Source: CAZEFK01 sp964511405
GTDB lineage: Bacteria; Pseudomonadota; Alphaproteobacteria; Elsterales; Elsteraceae
DNA length: 38,369 nucleotides
Direction: 5' to 3'
Assembly (NCBI GenBank): GCA_964511405.1
Contig: CAZEFK010000046.1
Location: 1 to 38,369, forward strand
Part shown: positions 17,601 to 25,914 of the stretch, one piece after another
Numbering within the stretch: the first letter of the stretch is position 1
How the letters are laid out: each line of letters opens with the position of its first letter
Made by a program: the position numbers and the translations under genes
The notes under the pieces: model-generated
Databases searched by the model: none
Told to the model about the DNA's origin: nothing
The model's input: only the letters and a program-made list of their open reading frames with translations

Positions 17601-19060
17601 TCCACGGCGCGCTCGCCGACGACCGGACGGCGCTGGCCGTCGAGGCTCGAGCCCCGGGTCTGGAGGAGCGGCTGGCGACCGCCGACGCCGCCGAGCGGCA
17701 CGCTACTGAAGCGGTCGGCCGTGCCAAGGGCGAGGCCGACCGCGCGGAGGCGGCCGCTGCTCGCCAGCGGGCGAGCTTCACCACGTTCGGTGCTGCCGGG
17801 CGGGAGGTCATCGCGGCGCTGACCGGTCGGACGGCGTCGGATCTGCAAGCCGTGCTGGTTGCGGAGGAGCAGATCCGGCGGGAGGCCGAGGTTGGGATCG
17901 CCCATGCCGCCGCGGCAGCCGACGGGGCCCGGGAGCGGGCGCGGCGAGCGGCCGGCGACGCCGCACGCCTGCGCGACCGCGCTGAGCCGCTCCCCGATCG
18001 GCCGGGGATGCCGGTCGAGTTGCCTGAGTCCCTCGGCGAGGCACTGGCGGCCATTGATGGCGCGCGGCAGCGGCTGGAGGCGGAGGCTGAAGCCCGTCGC
18101 CGCTGCGAGGTCGATCTGGCTGCGAGCTACGACAAGTTTCGGCGCGCGGCGCGCGGCCATCCCGACCGGCCGCTGGAGGCCGTGCTGGTGGATCATCTGA
18201 TCGCCAACGAGCCAGAGCCGGCGGCGGAGCACGCCGAGCGCCTGCAGGCCATGCTCGGCGATCGGATCGCGACCCTCCAGCAGGAGATCGACGAGCATGA
18301 GGCCGACAAGAACCGCGCGGTCGGCGAGATGGACGGGCTGCTTCTGTCGGCGGTTGGCCTGTTCCAGCGCGCGGTCAATCGGGGCGTGGTTCCGGACAGC
18401 GTGCCGCGCTTCGGCGGACGACGCATCCTGACCATGTCGTTCCGGCCGCCCGCGGCCGACGGCGAGGCCGGCGCCGCGCTGCGCCGGAACGTCTGCGAGC
18501 GCGCGCTGATCGACTATGTCGCGGCTGGCGAGGTGCCGCTGACCGACCATGGCATGGCAGCGGCACTGCTGGAGGCCTACGCCCGGGTGGTCCATCCGCG
18601 GCAGCCGGGAGAGCCGGCCCTTGGGTTGCGCTTGCTGAAATCCAACGACCAGGGGCGCATTCATCATCTGCCGGTCGCGGCGTTCAAGGCCTCCGGCGGC
18701 GAGACTCTGACCTCGGCAATGCTGTTGTATCTGCTGGTGGCACGGCTCCGCTCCGAAGGGCGGGCTTCGCAGCGGGCACGCATCGGCGGCGTGCTGATCT
18801 TGGATAATCCGCTGGGCAAGGCCTCGAACACATTGTTCCTGAAGATGCAGTTGGCCCTGGCGCAGGCGATGGACGTACAGCTCATCTTCACAACGGCGAT
18901 CAAGGATTGGGCGGCGATCGGCGAATTCCCGCAGGTCGTTAAGCTGCGCAAGGAGTCGATTGACCCGGCGACAGGTCGGATCTTCGTCAAGGCGACGCAT
19001 CAGTGGATCGGCTTCCCCGAACTGGCCGCATCACAGGTCGGCGCCGAGGCCGCTCAATGA
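14684..19060 (+). CDS. jetC: JetC-like (MksB/MukB-type) SMC ATPase of a Wadjet-like system
   Basis: 1458 residues. The N-terminal ATPase half carries Walker A HAENGTGKTT (Lys47). Long Ala/Glu/Arg-rich coiled coils cover roughly residues 295-640 and 730-1225. A globular hinge-like insert at about 645-725 contains AAGWLADVVGD and MLAPAECPQTAMTLLVAVP. The C-terminal head has the signature SGGE (1337-1340, in FKASGGETLTSAMLLYLL) and the Walker B strand GVLILDNPLGKAS. There Asp1374 is followed by Asn1375, where SMC proteins usually have the catalytic Glu. JetC motors extrude plasmid DNA loops and present them to the JetD nuclease. At 1458 residues it is nearer MukB in length than most JetC proteins of about 1100. 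Divergent but clearly SMC-like. Confidence 0.85.
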   Translation: MLKIRRVHIVNAGYEEATFDGETFDFRDPDEVLPAHCVLHAENGTGKTTALGLIFNLPVPKESRFLPHLVKPDYEFADYFPRGVGIVAIEWHDPAGRHPVTLQFVVPQLKASERQTWRRWALFRAAPGLAFDDLPIKGLAGGPRTAFTGRDDVALWLSEHEARFADSHDFEAAAAQDAWRRILERHGIDTLLMDSQLEFNRQEGGLDAFLKIPTEEEFITRFLALCLVAPDQPSDGMVEPVCAQVRAVVARMTGYDALIAKRGLLYDLTHAFQPFADVARAWQERRMALIRAETHAAAIRMAAADRAALLEGQAEVADQAAQMHGRRQTELTERVRQGELTVAAARLLLTEMAAQAAVDEREAAVATAATARRRRAWMAAARDMGEILAIEAEIGGYAQALDAAERAVAEPRSRAHAAGATLAALLDQAVAAHRQATDREHAVAAAAQADQRDSQAGLKRIAAEMLATQREDAALEAKIEAADSALRRLLADGVIRPAEQIGTAMTRWTAELEEAERAARDAAGRAAQHDAATDAAAAEAGDAEAARREAAAQSDAERGQVEAAGRKRDELVAGGAWREQLGAAVAFAPEAAAMAQQRARDRNDEARREHGQADLLRRDADHIARHRVAAVDRNVDLVMERLEELGLRSTIAAAGWLADVVGDADRLRAYAAQDPAAFAGVFVQDPAELARVPLLDLGGLPLDRPVAMLAPAECPQTAMTLLVAVPDRAEAYDITAAEALVDDLGRKVEAAESAARVAAAAADILASLKAAIDAWFADWGGGRLELHQERIVELDAVASAAAIRAQAAQQRAEVERRAAAAARSEAQTQARRALAAEQAGMAAKRWQRDQGDALPGWRDRRSGLAAQLEALAEQTSHEQARGDAARERAEQARLALYDLKRHVADLLGEGERIEFRAAIPAEPLPTLDDARARYRSSAEVLRRAMEDRLGPLQGLLSAKREELDKRTGALRRVHGALADDRTALAVEARAPGLEERLATADAAERHATEAVGRAKGEADRAEAAAARQRASFTTFGAAGREVIAALTGRTASDLQAVLVAEEQIRREAEVGIAHAAAAADGARERARRAAGDAARLRDRAEPLPDRPGMPVELPESLGEALAAIDGARQRLEAEAEARRRCEVDLAASYDKFRRAARGHPDRPLEAVLVDHLIANEPEPAAEHAERLQAMLGDRIATLQQEIDEHEADKNRAVGEMDGLLLSAVGLFQRAVNRGVVPDSVPRFGGRRILTMSFRPPAADGEAGAALRRNVCERALIDYVAAGEVPLTDHGMAAALLEAYARVVHPRQPGEPALGLRLLKSNDQGRIHHLPVAAFKASGGETLTSAMLLYLLVARLRSEGRASQRARIGGVLILDNPLGKASNTLFLKMQLALAQAMDVQLIFTTAIKDWAAIGEFPQVVKLRKESIDPATGRIFVKATHQWIGFPELAASQVGAEAAQ

Positions 19061-20085
19061 GCTATGGCGAGACGGCGCTGGCCGAAGCGCTGGCACGCCA
19101 GGGCCGGTGCCGCCTCCGGTTGGAGCAGCTCCGGGCCTTGTGGCGCCGGGCTGATCCGATCGCTGCGGCCGCGGAAGACGCCCATGTCCGCTTCCGGCAG
19201 GAATTGGCGCGGCTCGAGCAGGCCGGGGTGATCGTGCTGCCGTCGTCGCCGCAGGCCTGGGATCGAAGCGTGAGTCCGGCGCTGCCGCGCAGCGTGAGCG
19301 TAGCCGCGGGACCGCGATCCAAGAGAGCCAGCCCAATACCCACCGCCTGGGTTCCCGAGTTGAACTTCGCCGCTGCGGAACGCCATCCCGCGACCCTGGA
19401 TGCGCTAAGAGCGATCAACGCCTGGCTCAAGATCAGCCGCGGCCGCTCGCTGCCGGTCGTGCCAGTGCCGGAGCGCTCGCTCGAGATCTTCGGCGACGAG
19501 AAGCGGCTCGACGGCCTGCGCGATGGCGACGCGCTGTTCGACGGTCGGCTCACGCTGGCCGTTCTTGCCTGTCGCCAGCTTCCGCCGCTGCTGGTCTGGC
19601 ACCCGGGCCAGTCGACCAGCGGAACCGTTCTTGTGGTCGAGAACGCCGCTGCATTCGACAGTTTCCGGCGGTTCAACGACACAGCGCAGCTCTGGCATGC
19701 CGTGGTGTGGGGGAGCGGCAACGCGTTCCGCCGACATCATGCCGCGCTGAGCGACGTGTTCGCCGCGACGGGCGCCCGGCGCGCCCTCTATTTCGGCGAT
19801 CTGGATCCAAAAGGGATCGAAATCCTTGCCGGCGTGATGCGCGAGCGCCCTGACGACCTGCGTCCTCACCGTGGATTGTATGCAGCACTGACCAGCAGGC
19901 GGCTGGTGCGGCGCGACCATTCGGCCCGGCTGGCCATCGGCGACCGCCGGGGTCCGCTCCACGCCGTCTTGCCCGAAATCGCCGACGCGGTCGCGGCTCT
20001 TTGGTCCGACGGCATGGTCCTACCCCAGGAGGGATTCGGTTCCGAGGCACTCCTCGACGATCCGGCCGCGGCTCGAGACGGTTGA
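19057..20085 (+). CDS. jetD: JetD-like (MksG-type) TOPRIM nuclease of a Wadjet-like system
   Basis: 342 residues from an ATG that overlaps the jetC stop (ATGA). The C-terminal half carries a TOPRIM fold: TVLVVENAAAFDSF with Glu195, VVWGSGNAFRRH, then ALYFGDLDPKGIEIL with Asp248 and Asp250 as the DxD pair. The order and wording (VVEN..., WGSG..., GDLDPKG) match JetD proteins, whose TOPRIM domain cuts small circular DNA after loop extrusion. The N-terminal part (ETALAEALARQGRCRL through ELARLEQAGVIV) is helical and would contact DNA. All metal-binding residues appear intact, so the nuclease should be active. It is the last gene of the operon. Confidence 0.85.
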   Translation: MSYGETALAEALARQGRCRLRLEQLRALWRRADPIAAAAEDAHVRFRQELARLEQAGVIVLPSSPQAWDRSVSPALPRSVSVAAGPRSKRASPIPTAWVPELNFAAAERHPATLDALRAINAWLKISRGRSLPVVPVPERSLEIFGDEKRLDGLRDGDALFDGRLTLAVLACRQLPPLLVWHPGQSTSGTVLVVENAAAFDSFRRFNDTAQLWHAVVWGSGNAFRRHHAALSDVFAATGARRALYFGDLDPKGIEILAGVMRERPDDLRPHRGLYAALTSRRLVRRDHSARLAIGDRRGPLHAVLPEIADAVAALWSDGMVLPQEGFGSEALLDDPAAARDG

Positions 20086-20417
20086 ACGACGCCGGACAGC
20101 GGCCACCTGCGCCACTTCAAATCGGCACCGCCAGCGAATGTCGGTATCGGCTTAATCGAGCCCGGGCTTTGAACCGCCGGCGGGGGCCGTGAGGTAATGC
20201 GCAGATCCCGCCCCCGACTCGGCTAGACCTAGACGGCGTTAAAGTCTGCCATCGCCCGCGCGTGGGCGGCGCTTACCATCTTGATCGACGTTCGGCTCAC
20301 GCCGGCAGCTTTGGCCTGGCTGGGCCAGTCGTGGACCGCGGCCAAGTTTTGCGAGGCGCCGGCGCATCAGAAGATGACCCCAGCTCTCGTCGAAGCTCGT
20401 CGGGCGTCTTCAACATA

Positions 20418-20431
20418 GGTCATATATGACC
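20418..20431. promoter_or_regulatory. Operator-like palindrome 1 (GGTCA-N4-TGACC)
   Basis: GGTCATATATGACC is a perfect 14-base palindrome. It shares its arms with a second site whose centre lies 41 bases to the right, close to four helical turns, so both would face the same side of the DNA. Confidence 0.55.
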
Positions 20432-20458
20432 CCTTATGCGGGAATGCTCAAGGTAATG

Positions 20459-20472
20459 GGTCATTATTGACC
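20459..20472. promoter_or_regulatory. Operator-like palindrome 2 (GGTCA-N4-TGACC)
   Basis: GGTCATTATTGACC has the same arms as site 1 and overlaps the -35 box TTGACC (20467-20472) of a rightward promoter-like sequence, the usual placement for a repressor. Confidence 0.55.
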
Positions 20473-20494
20473 TGATGTAAGCTGCCCGTATGCT
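20467..20494 (+). promoter_or_regulatory. Promoter-like sequence without a downstream gene
   Basis: TTGACC (20467-20472) and TATGCT (20489-20494) are 16 bases apart; a second TATGCT follows at 20494-20499. Transcription would start about at the right repeat and run antisense into the DUF4864-like gene. No rightward coding region begins here. Confidence 0.4.
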
Positions 20495-20500
20495 ATGCTG

Positions 20501-20564
20501 GCCAACACCGGGCCGGCGCGGTCACACGCTGACGCCGGGCTCCGCCAGTCGGCAGCCCGCGATC
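20501..20564. repeat. Right 64-bp direct repeat bounding the defence island
   Basis: Partner of 11454-11517. Here bases 20522 onward are the genuine 3' end of the DUF4864-like gene on the minus strand, and 20501-20521 are a displaced copy of the ABC exporter 3' end. The difference at 20549 is synonymous (CGA against CGG, Arg) in the DUF4864-like gene. Confidence 0.95.
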
Positions 20565-20950
20565 TTCCAGCTGCCGTCCGGCTGCTTTTCCATGGTGTAG
20601 AACGCGTCGACCGGCGCGCCGTCGGGTCCGACCAGGTGCACGACCTGGACGATCCGGCCGTCCTCCTCGACCAGTTGGCCGAAGGTGACCTGGCGCGGGC
20701 GGTAGACCGGCGGGTAGCCGCGCTGGACCATGGTCATGAAGGTGTCGACAGTGCCGAACATCTCGTGGATCCCCGGCGAGGCGTAGCCGAACGCCGTGGC
20801 GCCGTCGTCCCGACGGAAGGCGTCGAGCTGGCCGGAGATGACCGCCTGGATCGCGGCGCGGTCGGTTTCGGGCAGGCCGTCGGCGCGCGCGGCCCCCGCG
20901 GCGCCGAACACCCAGACGAGCAGAGCCAGGACTACGAGGCGGGTGCGCAT
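20522..20950 (-). CDS. Secreted DUF4864-like protein
   Basis: 142 residues. A Sec signal peptide covers about residues 1-23 (MRTRLVVLALLVWVFGAAGA then ARA), so the product should be periplasmic. The mature part has the features of the DUF4864 group, an NTF2-like fold of unknown role: LPETDRAAIQAVISGQLDAF, FGYASPGIHEMFGTVDTFM, MVQRGYPPVYRPRQVTFGQL, and the closing DGSWKIAGCRLAEPGVSV. A strong purine-rich site (GGGGAGG) precedes the ATG at 20950. The final 43 bases lie in the right direct repeat, so its sequence was kept whole when the island came in. Confidence 0.78.
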   Translation of the reverse strand: MRTRLVVLALLVWVFGAAGAARADGLPETDRAAIQAVISGQLDAFRRDDGATAFGYASPGIHEMFGTVDTFMTMVQRGYPPVYRPRQVTFGQLVEEDGRIVQVVHLVGPDGAPVDAFYTMEKQPDGSWKIAGCRLAEPGVSV

Positions 20951-21172
20951 GGAACCTCCCCTCTCCCATCGATAGGCAAGACGGAATACGGACGCGCGGC
21001 CTTGCCGGACCAGAGCCTGGGAAATTTCTTCCGGGTCGGCGCGAGCGGCTTTGGCGAATCTTGCCGCGCGCCCGGTACCAGCCCACTGACAGCTTTGATT
21101 TCTTTGCGGTTTTCGCGATGGCATGGCGCTTGCTGTTAAGCCGGCAGCCTTTTTGCCACCGGGGATCCGGCC

Positions 21173-21523
21173 ATGAACGTCACAGCGTCGGCACCGATCT
21201 ACTGCTTCTATCCCAACCTCTCGGTCGAGGAGGACTGGTCGCCGCAGCCCGAGCAGTTGCCCTTCGCCGGCATGCCCGTGATCGGCTTCATCGACGGCCT
21301 GCCGATCGTCGATCGCTACGATGCCGCGGCCCGGCGGGTGGAGGAGCGGCGGCTGCAGGCGATCGCCGAGCAGCTCGGCCTCGATGGCCAGGCCTATGCG
21401 TTGACCGAGGAATTCGTCGCCGTCACCGACGAGGACGAGATGCCGATCTGCTATGTGCAGAAGCTGTCGCTTGCCCTGTCGCCCGACGCCGCCAGCCTGG
21501 TCGAGCGCGCCCGCGCCGCCTAG
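21173..21523 (+). CDS. Hypothetical protein, 116 residues
   Basis: I do not recognise the family. The protein is acidic and soluble, with an early aromatic stretch IYCFYPNLSVEEDWSPQPEQ and a later EEFVAVTDEDEMPICYVQKL. The pattern of strands and one long helix (DAAARRVEERRLQAIAEQLG) suggests a small alpha/beta fold. The GC-rich codon pattern matches the surrounding genome. Its 3' end overlaps that of the convergent Tag-like gene by four bases. The 222 bases upstream contain no feature I can name. Confidence 0.7.
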   Translation: MNVTASAPIYCFYPNLSVEEDWSPQPEQLPFAGMPVIGFIDGLPIVDRYDAAARRVEERRLQAIAEQLGLDGQAYALTEEFVAVTDEDEMPICYVQKLSLALSPDAASLVERARAA

Positions 21524-22194
21524 CTGTCCACGGACAGCGCCAGGATCACGCTGAGTGCCGACAGCGGCCGTCCGGTGGCCGCGGCCCAGGCGTTGAACGC
21601 GGCCTGCACGCGGGCGCGGTCGGCCTTGGACTTGGGGGCCGTCTCGACCACGCCCCAATGCGTCAGCGCCGCGCCCACCGACGGCGTCAGGATAAAGGTG
21701 TCCTTGCCGGCGGCGCGCAGGAACATCGGCGCGGAATTGCCGCCCAGCTGGGCGAAGCGGCCGGTCAGATCGTCCCACAGCTCGACGATCCGGCTGCCGG
21801 GCCAACCGGCGAGATAGGCGCCGAAGCCGGCGCCCTGCGCATCGGTCAGGGCCAGCAGCGCGGCCGCGTTGTCGCGCACGGCGCGGAGCTTGGGACCGTT
21901 GCGGATCAGCCGGGCATCCTTGAGCAGCGCCTCGACCGCCTCGTCGCTCATGGCCCGGACCCGGTGCGGATCGAAGCCGGCGAACACCTCCTCGAAGGCC
22001 GGCCACTTGGCATCGACCAGGCTGTGCTTCAGCCCCGCCCGGAAGATCCGCCGCGACATCTCGGACAGGTAGCGGTCATCGGGCGTGGCCGCGAGCTGGG
22101 CGGCGTCCTTGACCTCGGGGCAGCGGGCGAGCAGCGCGGCCAGGCCGCCCGCGCGCTCGGCGGCGCGGCCCAGGATTGAATCGAAATCGATCAT
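21520..22194 (-). CDS. DNA-3-methyladenine glycosylase I (Tag)-like protein
   Basis: 224 residues. The segment SEMSRRIFRAGLKHSLVDAK, then WPAFEEVFAGFDPHRVRAM and LLKDARLIRNGPKLRAVRDNA follows the order of Tag proteins of the helix-hairpin-helix glycosylase superfamily, which remove 3-methyladenine from DNA. The N-terminal Cys/His zinc ligands of classic Tag are not evident, and the opening (MIDFDSILGRAAERAGGLAA) differs, so this is a divergent branch whose activity is unproven. Converges on the 116-residue hypothetical gene with a 4-base overlap. Confidence 0.7.
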   Translation of the reverse strand: MIDFDSILGRAAERAGGLAALLARCPEVKDAAQLAATPDDRYLSEMSRRIFRAGLKHSLVDAKWPAFEEVFAGFDPHRVRAMSDEAVEALLKDARLIRNGPKLRAVRDNAAALLALTDAQGAGFGAYLAGWPGSRIVELWDDLTGRFAQLGGNSAPMFLRAAGKDTFILTPSVGAALTHWGVVETAPKSKADRARVQAAFNAWAAATGRPLSALSVILALSVDS

Positions 22195-22230
22195 CGGCCG
22201 ACCATGCCGCAGCGTCGGCCGGCTGTCAGC

Positions 22231-23334
22231 CTATTCGCCGATGAAGCCGGAGATCCGCGACAACGGCTCGACGTGGTCGAACAGGATCTTGACGATGGCC
22301 AGCAGCGGCACGGCCAGCAGGATGCCGGGCACGGCCCACATCCAGCCGAACACCAGCATGGCCAGGAACAGCGCGACCGGGTTGAGGGTGAGCCGCCGCG
22401 CCAGGATCAGGGGCGTCAGCAACTGCCCTTCGATCAAGGCCAGGCCGTAATAGGCCGCGGGCGGCAGCAGCGCCTGGACCAGCGGATCGAAGCTCAGGCT
22501 GCCGGCCAGGGTGAGCGTCACCACCATGACCAGCGGCCCGAGATAGGGCATGAAGTTGAGGACCATGGCCAGCACGCCCCAGAGCACGGGGTCGGGCAGG
22601 CCGATCAGCGCCATGGCCAGTCCGGTCGCCGTCCCCAGCCCGGCGTTGATCAGGGTAATGGTCGCCAGGTAGGTTGAAATGTCGCGCTCGACCTGCAGCG
22701 AGATGGCCACCGCTTCCTTCTTCTCGTGGAGCCGCGGCAGCATCTCGACCAGCCGACGCAGGAAGTGGTCGCCCGCCGCCAGCATGAAATAGAGCAGGAT
22801 CGCGATCGATCCGACCGTGGTGATGATCGATCGGGTACTGGTGACGATATAGTCACGCAGCCCGGACTCCTGGACGGCGACCAGCGGATGCGCCCCAGAT
22901 GCTTGGGTAGCTTGTTCCAGGATCTTCTGAACATTGGCGATGACCTGGAACGGCTGAGCCAGCACCTGCAGCCGGTGTTCCAGCCGCGGCCAGGCCTCCG
23001 GCGCCCGCGACAGCCATGACGCGGCCGGGGCCGCCACCAGGGTGCCGAGCCCGGCGACGATGCCGACCAGCAGCACCAGCGCCATGACGGCGCCGACCGG
23101 GGGCGGGATGCGCAGGCGCGCGAGACCGCGCACCACCGGGGTCAGCAGCAGCTTGAAGACCACCGCGAAGGCGATCGGCACGAACAGGTCGCGCGCGACG
23201 GTCAGGGCATCGAAGACCAGCAACGCCAGGATCAGGACCAGCAGCCAAGTGCGCGCCCGCTCGCCCGGCAGCACCGGGTCCGCGACCGCCACGGGCGGCG
23301 GGTCCGGGCGGTGCGCGCGGGGGCCGCTCGACAT
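22231..23334 (-). CDS. AI-2E family transporter (PerM/YdiK type)
   Basis: 367 residues, inner membrane. About seven or eight hydrophobic segments are visible: a pair near 30-60 (TWLLVLILALLVFDAL, LFVPIAFAVVFKLLL), one near 80-100, a soluble periplasmic stretch at about 105-160, and a C-terminal set. The latter includes GVLAMVLNFMPYLGPLVMVV and LFLAMLVFGWMWAVPGILLAVPLLAIV, both family signatures. Members have been linked to export of autoinducer-2 or to sodium/proton exchange; the substrate here is open. It is followed 36 bases later by the Tag-like gene. Confidence 0.9.
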   Translation of the reverse strand: MSSGPRAHRPDPPPVAVADPVLPGERARTWLLVLILALLVFDALTVARDLFVPIAFAVVFKLLLTPVVRGLARLRIPPPVGAVMALVLLVGIVAGLGTLVAAPAASWLSRAPEAWPRLEHRLQVLAQPFQVIANVQKILEQATQASGAHPLVAVQESGLRDYIVTSTRSIITTVGSIAILLYFMLAAGDHFLRRLVEMLPRLHEKKEAVAISLQVERDISTYLATITLINAGLGTATGLAMALIGLPDPVLWGVLAMVLNFMPYLGPLVMVVTLTLAGSLSFDPLVQALLPPAAYYGLALIEGQLLTPLILARRLTLNPVALFLAMLVFGWMWAVPGILLAVPLLAIVKILFDHVEPLSRISGFIGE

Positions 23335-23531
23335 GGCTCCGGGGACCTCGGGGTACGAACCTCGCTGCCGTCAACGCCCTGCGCACCGCGTTGTCACGCG
23401 GCCGCCATCGGATGCCGCCCGTCGCCGGCCCATCATCTCGGGGTCAAACGCTGCGGCAATGCGGCACAGGGTGGTTAACCCCCCTGTCACCGTTGACCAA
23501 CTAGATTGTGCGGTGCAGCATACGGGTCGAC

Positions 23532-23553
23532 GTCCGTTTGAGCTCAAACGGAC
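23532..23553. promoter_or_regulatory. Perfect 22-bp palindrome upstream of the RRM gene
   Basis: GTCCGTTTGAG is followed directly by its exact reverse complement, ending 38 bases before the RRM start codon. In RNA it would form a 9-pair stem with a 4-base loop in the 5' leader; in DNA it is a symmetrical protein site. No T-run follows, so it is not a standard terminator. Confidence 0.6.
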
Positions 23554-23591
23554 AGAACGCGCCTAGAAGGGCCACAGAGGAAGACGACGGT

Positions 23592-23972
23592 ATGAGACCC
23601 CCGAAATCGCCCGGCAATCTGTTCGTCGCGAACGTGCCCAAGAGCTACACCGACGAGCAGCTGGCAGAGGTGTTCGACGACTACGGCATCGTGATCGCGG
23701 CGCGCATCGCCCGCGATCCGGCGACCGGCGAATCGCGCGGCTACGGGTGGATCAACCTTGCACCGCAAAGCGCCGCCGAGCAGGCGATCTCGGCGCTCGA
23801 CGGCAGCGACCTCGGCGGCCGCCGCATCGAAGTCCGCCTCAACGAGACGCCGACAGCGAAGACGGTGGCCGTGCCGAAGTTCCGGCCGCCCCCGCCGCCG
23901 AAGCCCGCGCCCCGCACCTTCACGGTCGAATACCGCCGCCGGCCCCGCATCGGACCGATGACCCAGGGCTAA
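23592..23972 (+). CDS. RNA-binding protein with one RRM domain
   Basis: 126 residues. A single RNA recognition motif occupies residues 9-84, with RNP2 LFVANV (10-15) and RNP1 RGYGWINL (49-56); the aromatic residues that stack on RNA bases are present in part (Phe11, Tyr51, Trp53). The tail is proline-rich then basic (KFRPPPPPKPAPRTF, EYRRRPRIGP). Such small RRM proteins in bacteria are often cold- or stress-responsive, though their targets are poorly known. An AGAGGAAG ribosome site precedes the ATG, and a long palindrome lies in the leader, a possible site of self-regulation. Confidence 0.93.
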   Translation: MRPPKSPGNLFVANVPKSYTDEQLAEVFDDYGIVIAARIARDPATGESRGYGWINLAPQSAAEQAISALDGSDLGGRRIEVRLNETPTAKTVAVPKFRPPPPPKPAPRTFTVEYRRRPRIGPMTQG

Positions 23973-23983
23973 GGGCTCGGTCC

Positions 23984-25789
<1,806 letters not shown>

Positions 25790-25889
25790 AGGACCCTCAT
25801 AAATGATAGCCTGTAGCGACGCGGATAAGCGAGGCGCACTTGTCGGAGGTGATGTTGCTTAATGCTGGCCGAGTACGGCAGCCATGGAT

Positions 25890-25903
25890 CGCAAAATTTT
25901 GCG
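25890..25903. promoter_or_regulatory. 14-bp palindrome between the deaminase gene and edd
   Basis: CGCAAAATTTTGCG is perfectly symmetrical, lies 11 bases past the deaminase stop codon and 100 bases before edd. It could be an operator for edd or a trace of the junction where the deaminase gene entered. A TATCAT about 10 bases before the edd ribosome site may be its -10 box. Confidence 0.4.
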
Positions 25904-25914
25904 CCGATAGCATA

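Larger units (their letters stand above)
20086..20500. other. 415-base non-coding tail of the island
   Basis: No intact gene is seen. On the minus strand 20231-20353 can be read as a short fragment (...QAKAAGVSRTSIKMVSAAHA...) that ends in a stop at 20231-20233 and is preceded by an in-frame stop with no start codon, so it may be a decayed gene end. The right half (20410-20500) is AT-richer and holds two matched palindromes and a promoter-like pair, listed separately. No terminator with a T-run was found after jetD. Confidence 0.5.
11454..20564. mobile_element. Genomic island: toxin-antitoxin pair plus Wadjet-like operon
   Basis: A 9.1-kb segment bounded by 64-bp direct repeats, with 8,983 bases between them. 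Each flank keeps an intact host gene: the ABC exporter ends in the left copy and the DUF4864-like gene ends in the right. Removing one repeat plus the interior would bring the two genes back to convergent ends overlapping by 11 bases. Cargo is a PIN/RHH toxin-antitoxin module and four jet-like genes. No integrase, transposase or tRNA gene is present, so the entry mechanism is unknown: site-specific insertion with loss of the integrase, or recombination with a donor already carrying the arrangement. Mobility is inferred from the repeats and cargo. Confidence 0.75.

Noticed and set aside
11454..20564. tRNA-targeted integrative element
   Set aside because: No tRNA gene is at either repeat and no integrase is inside; the repeat lies at two protein-gene ends.
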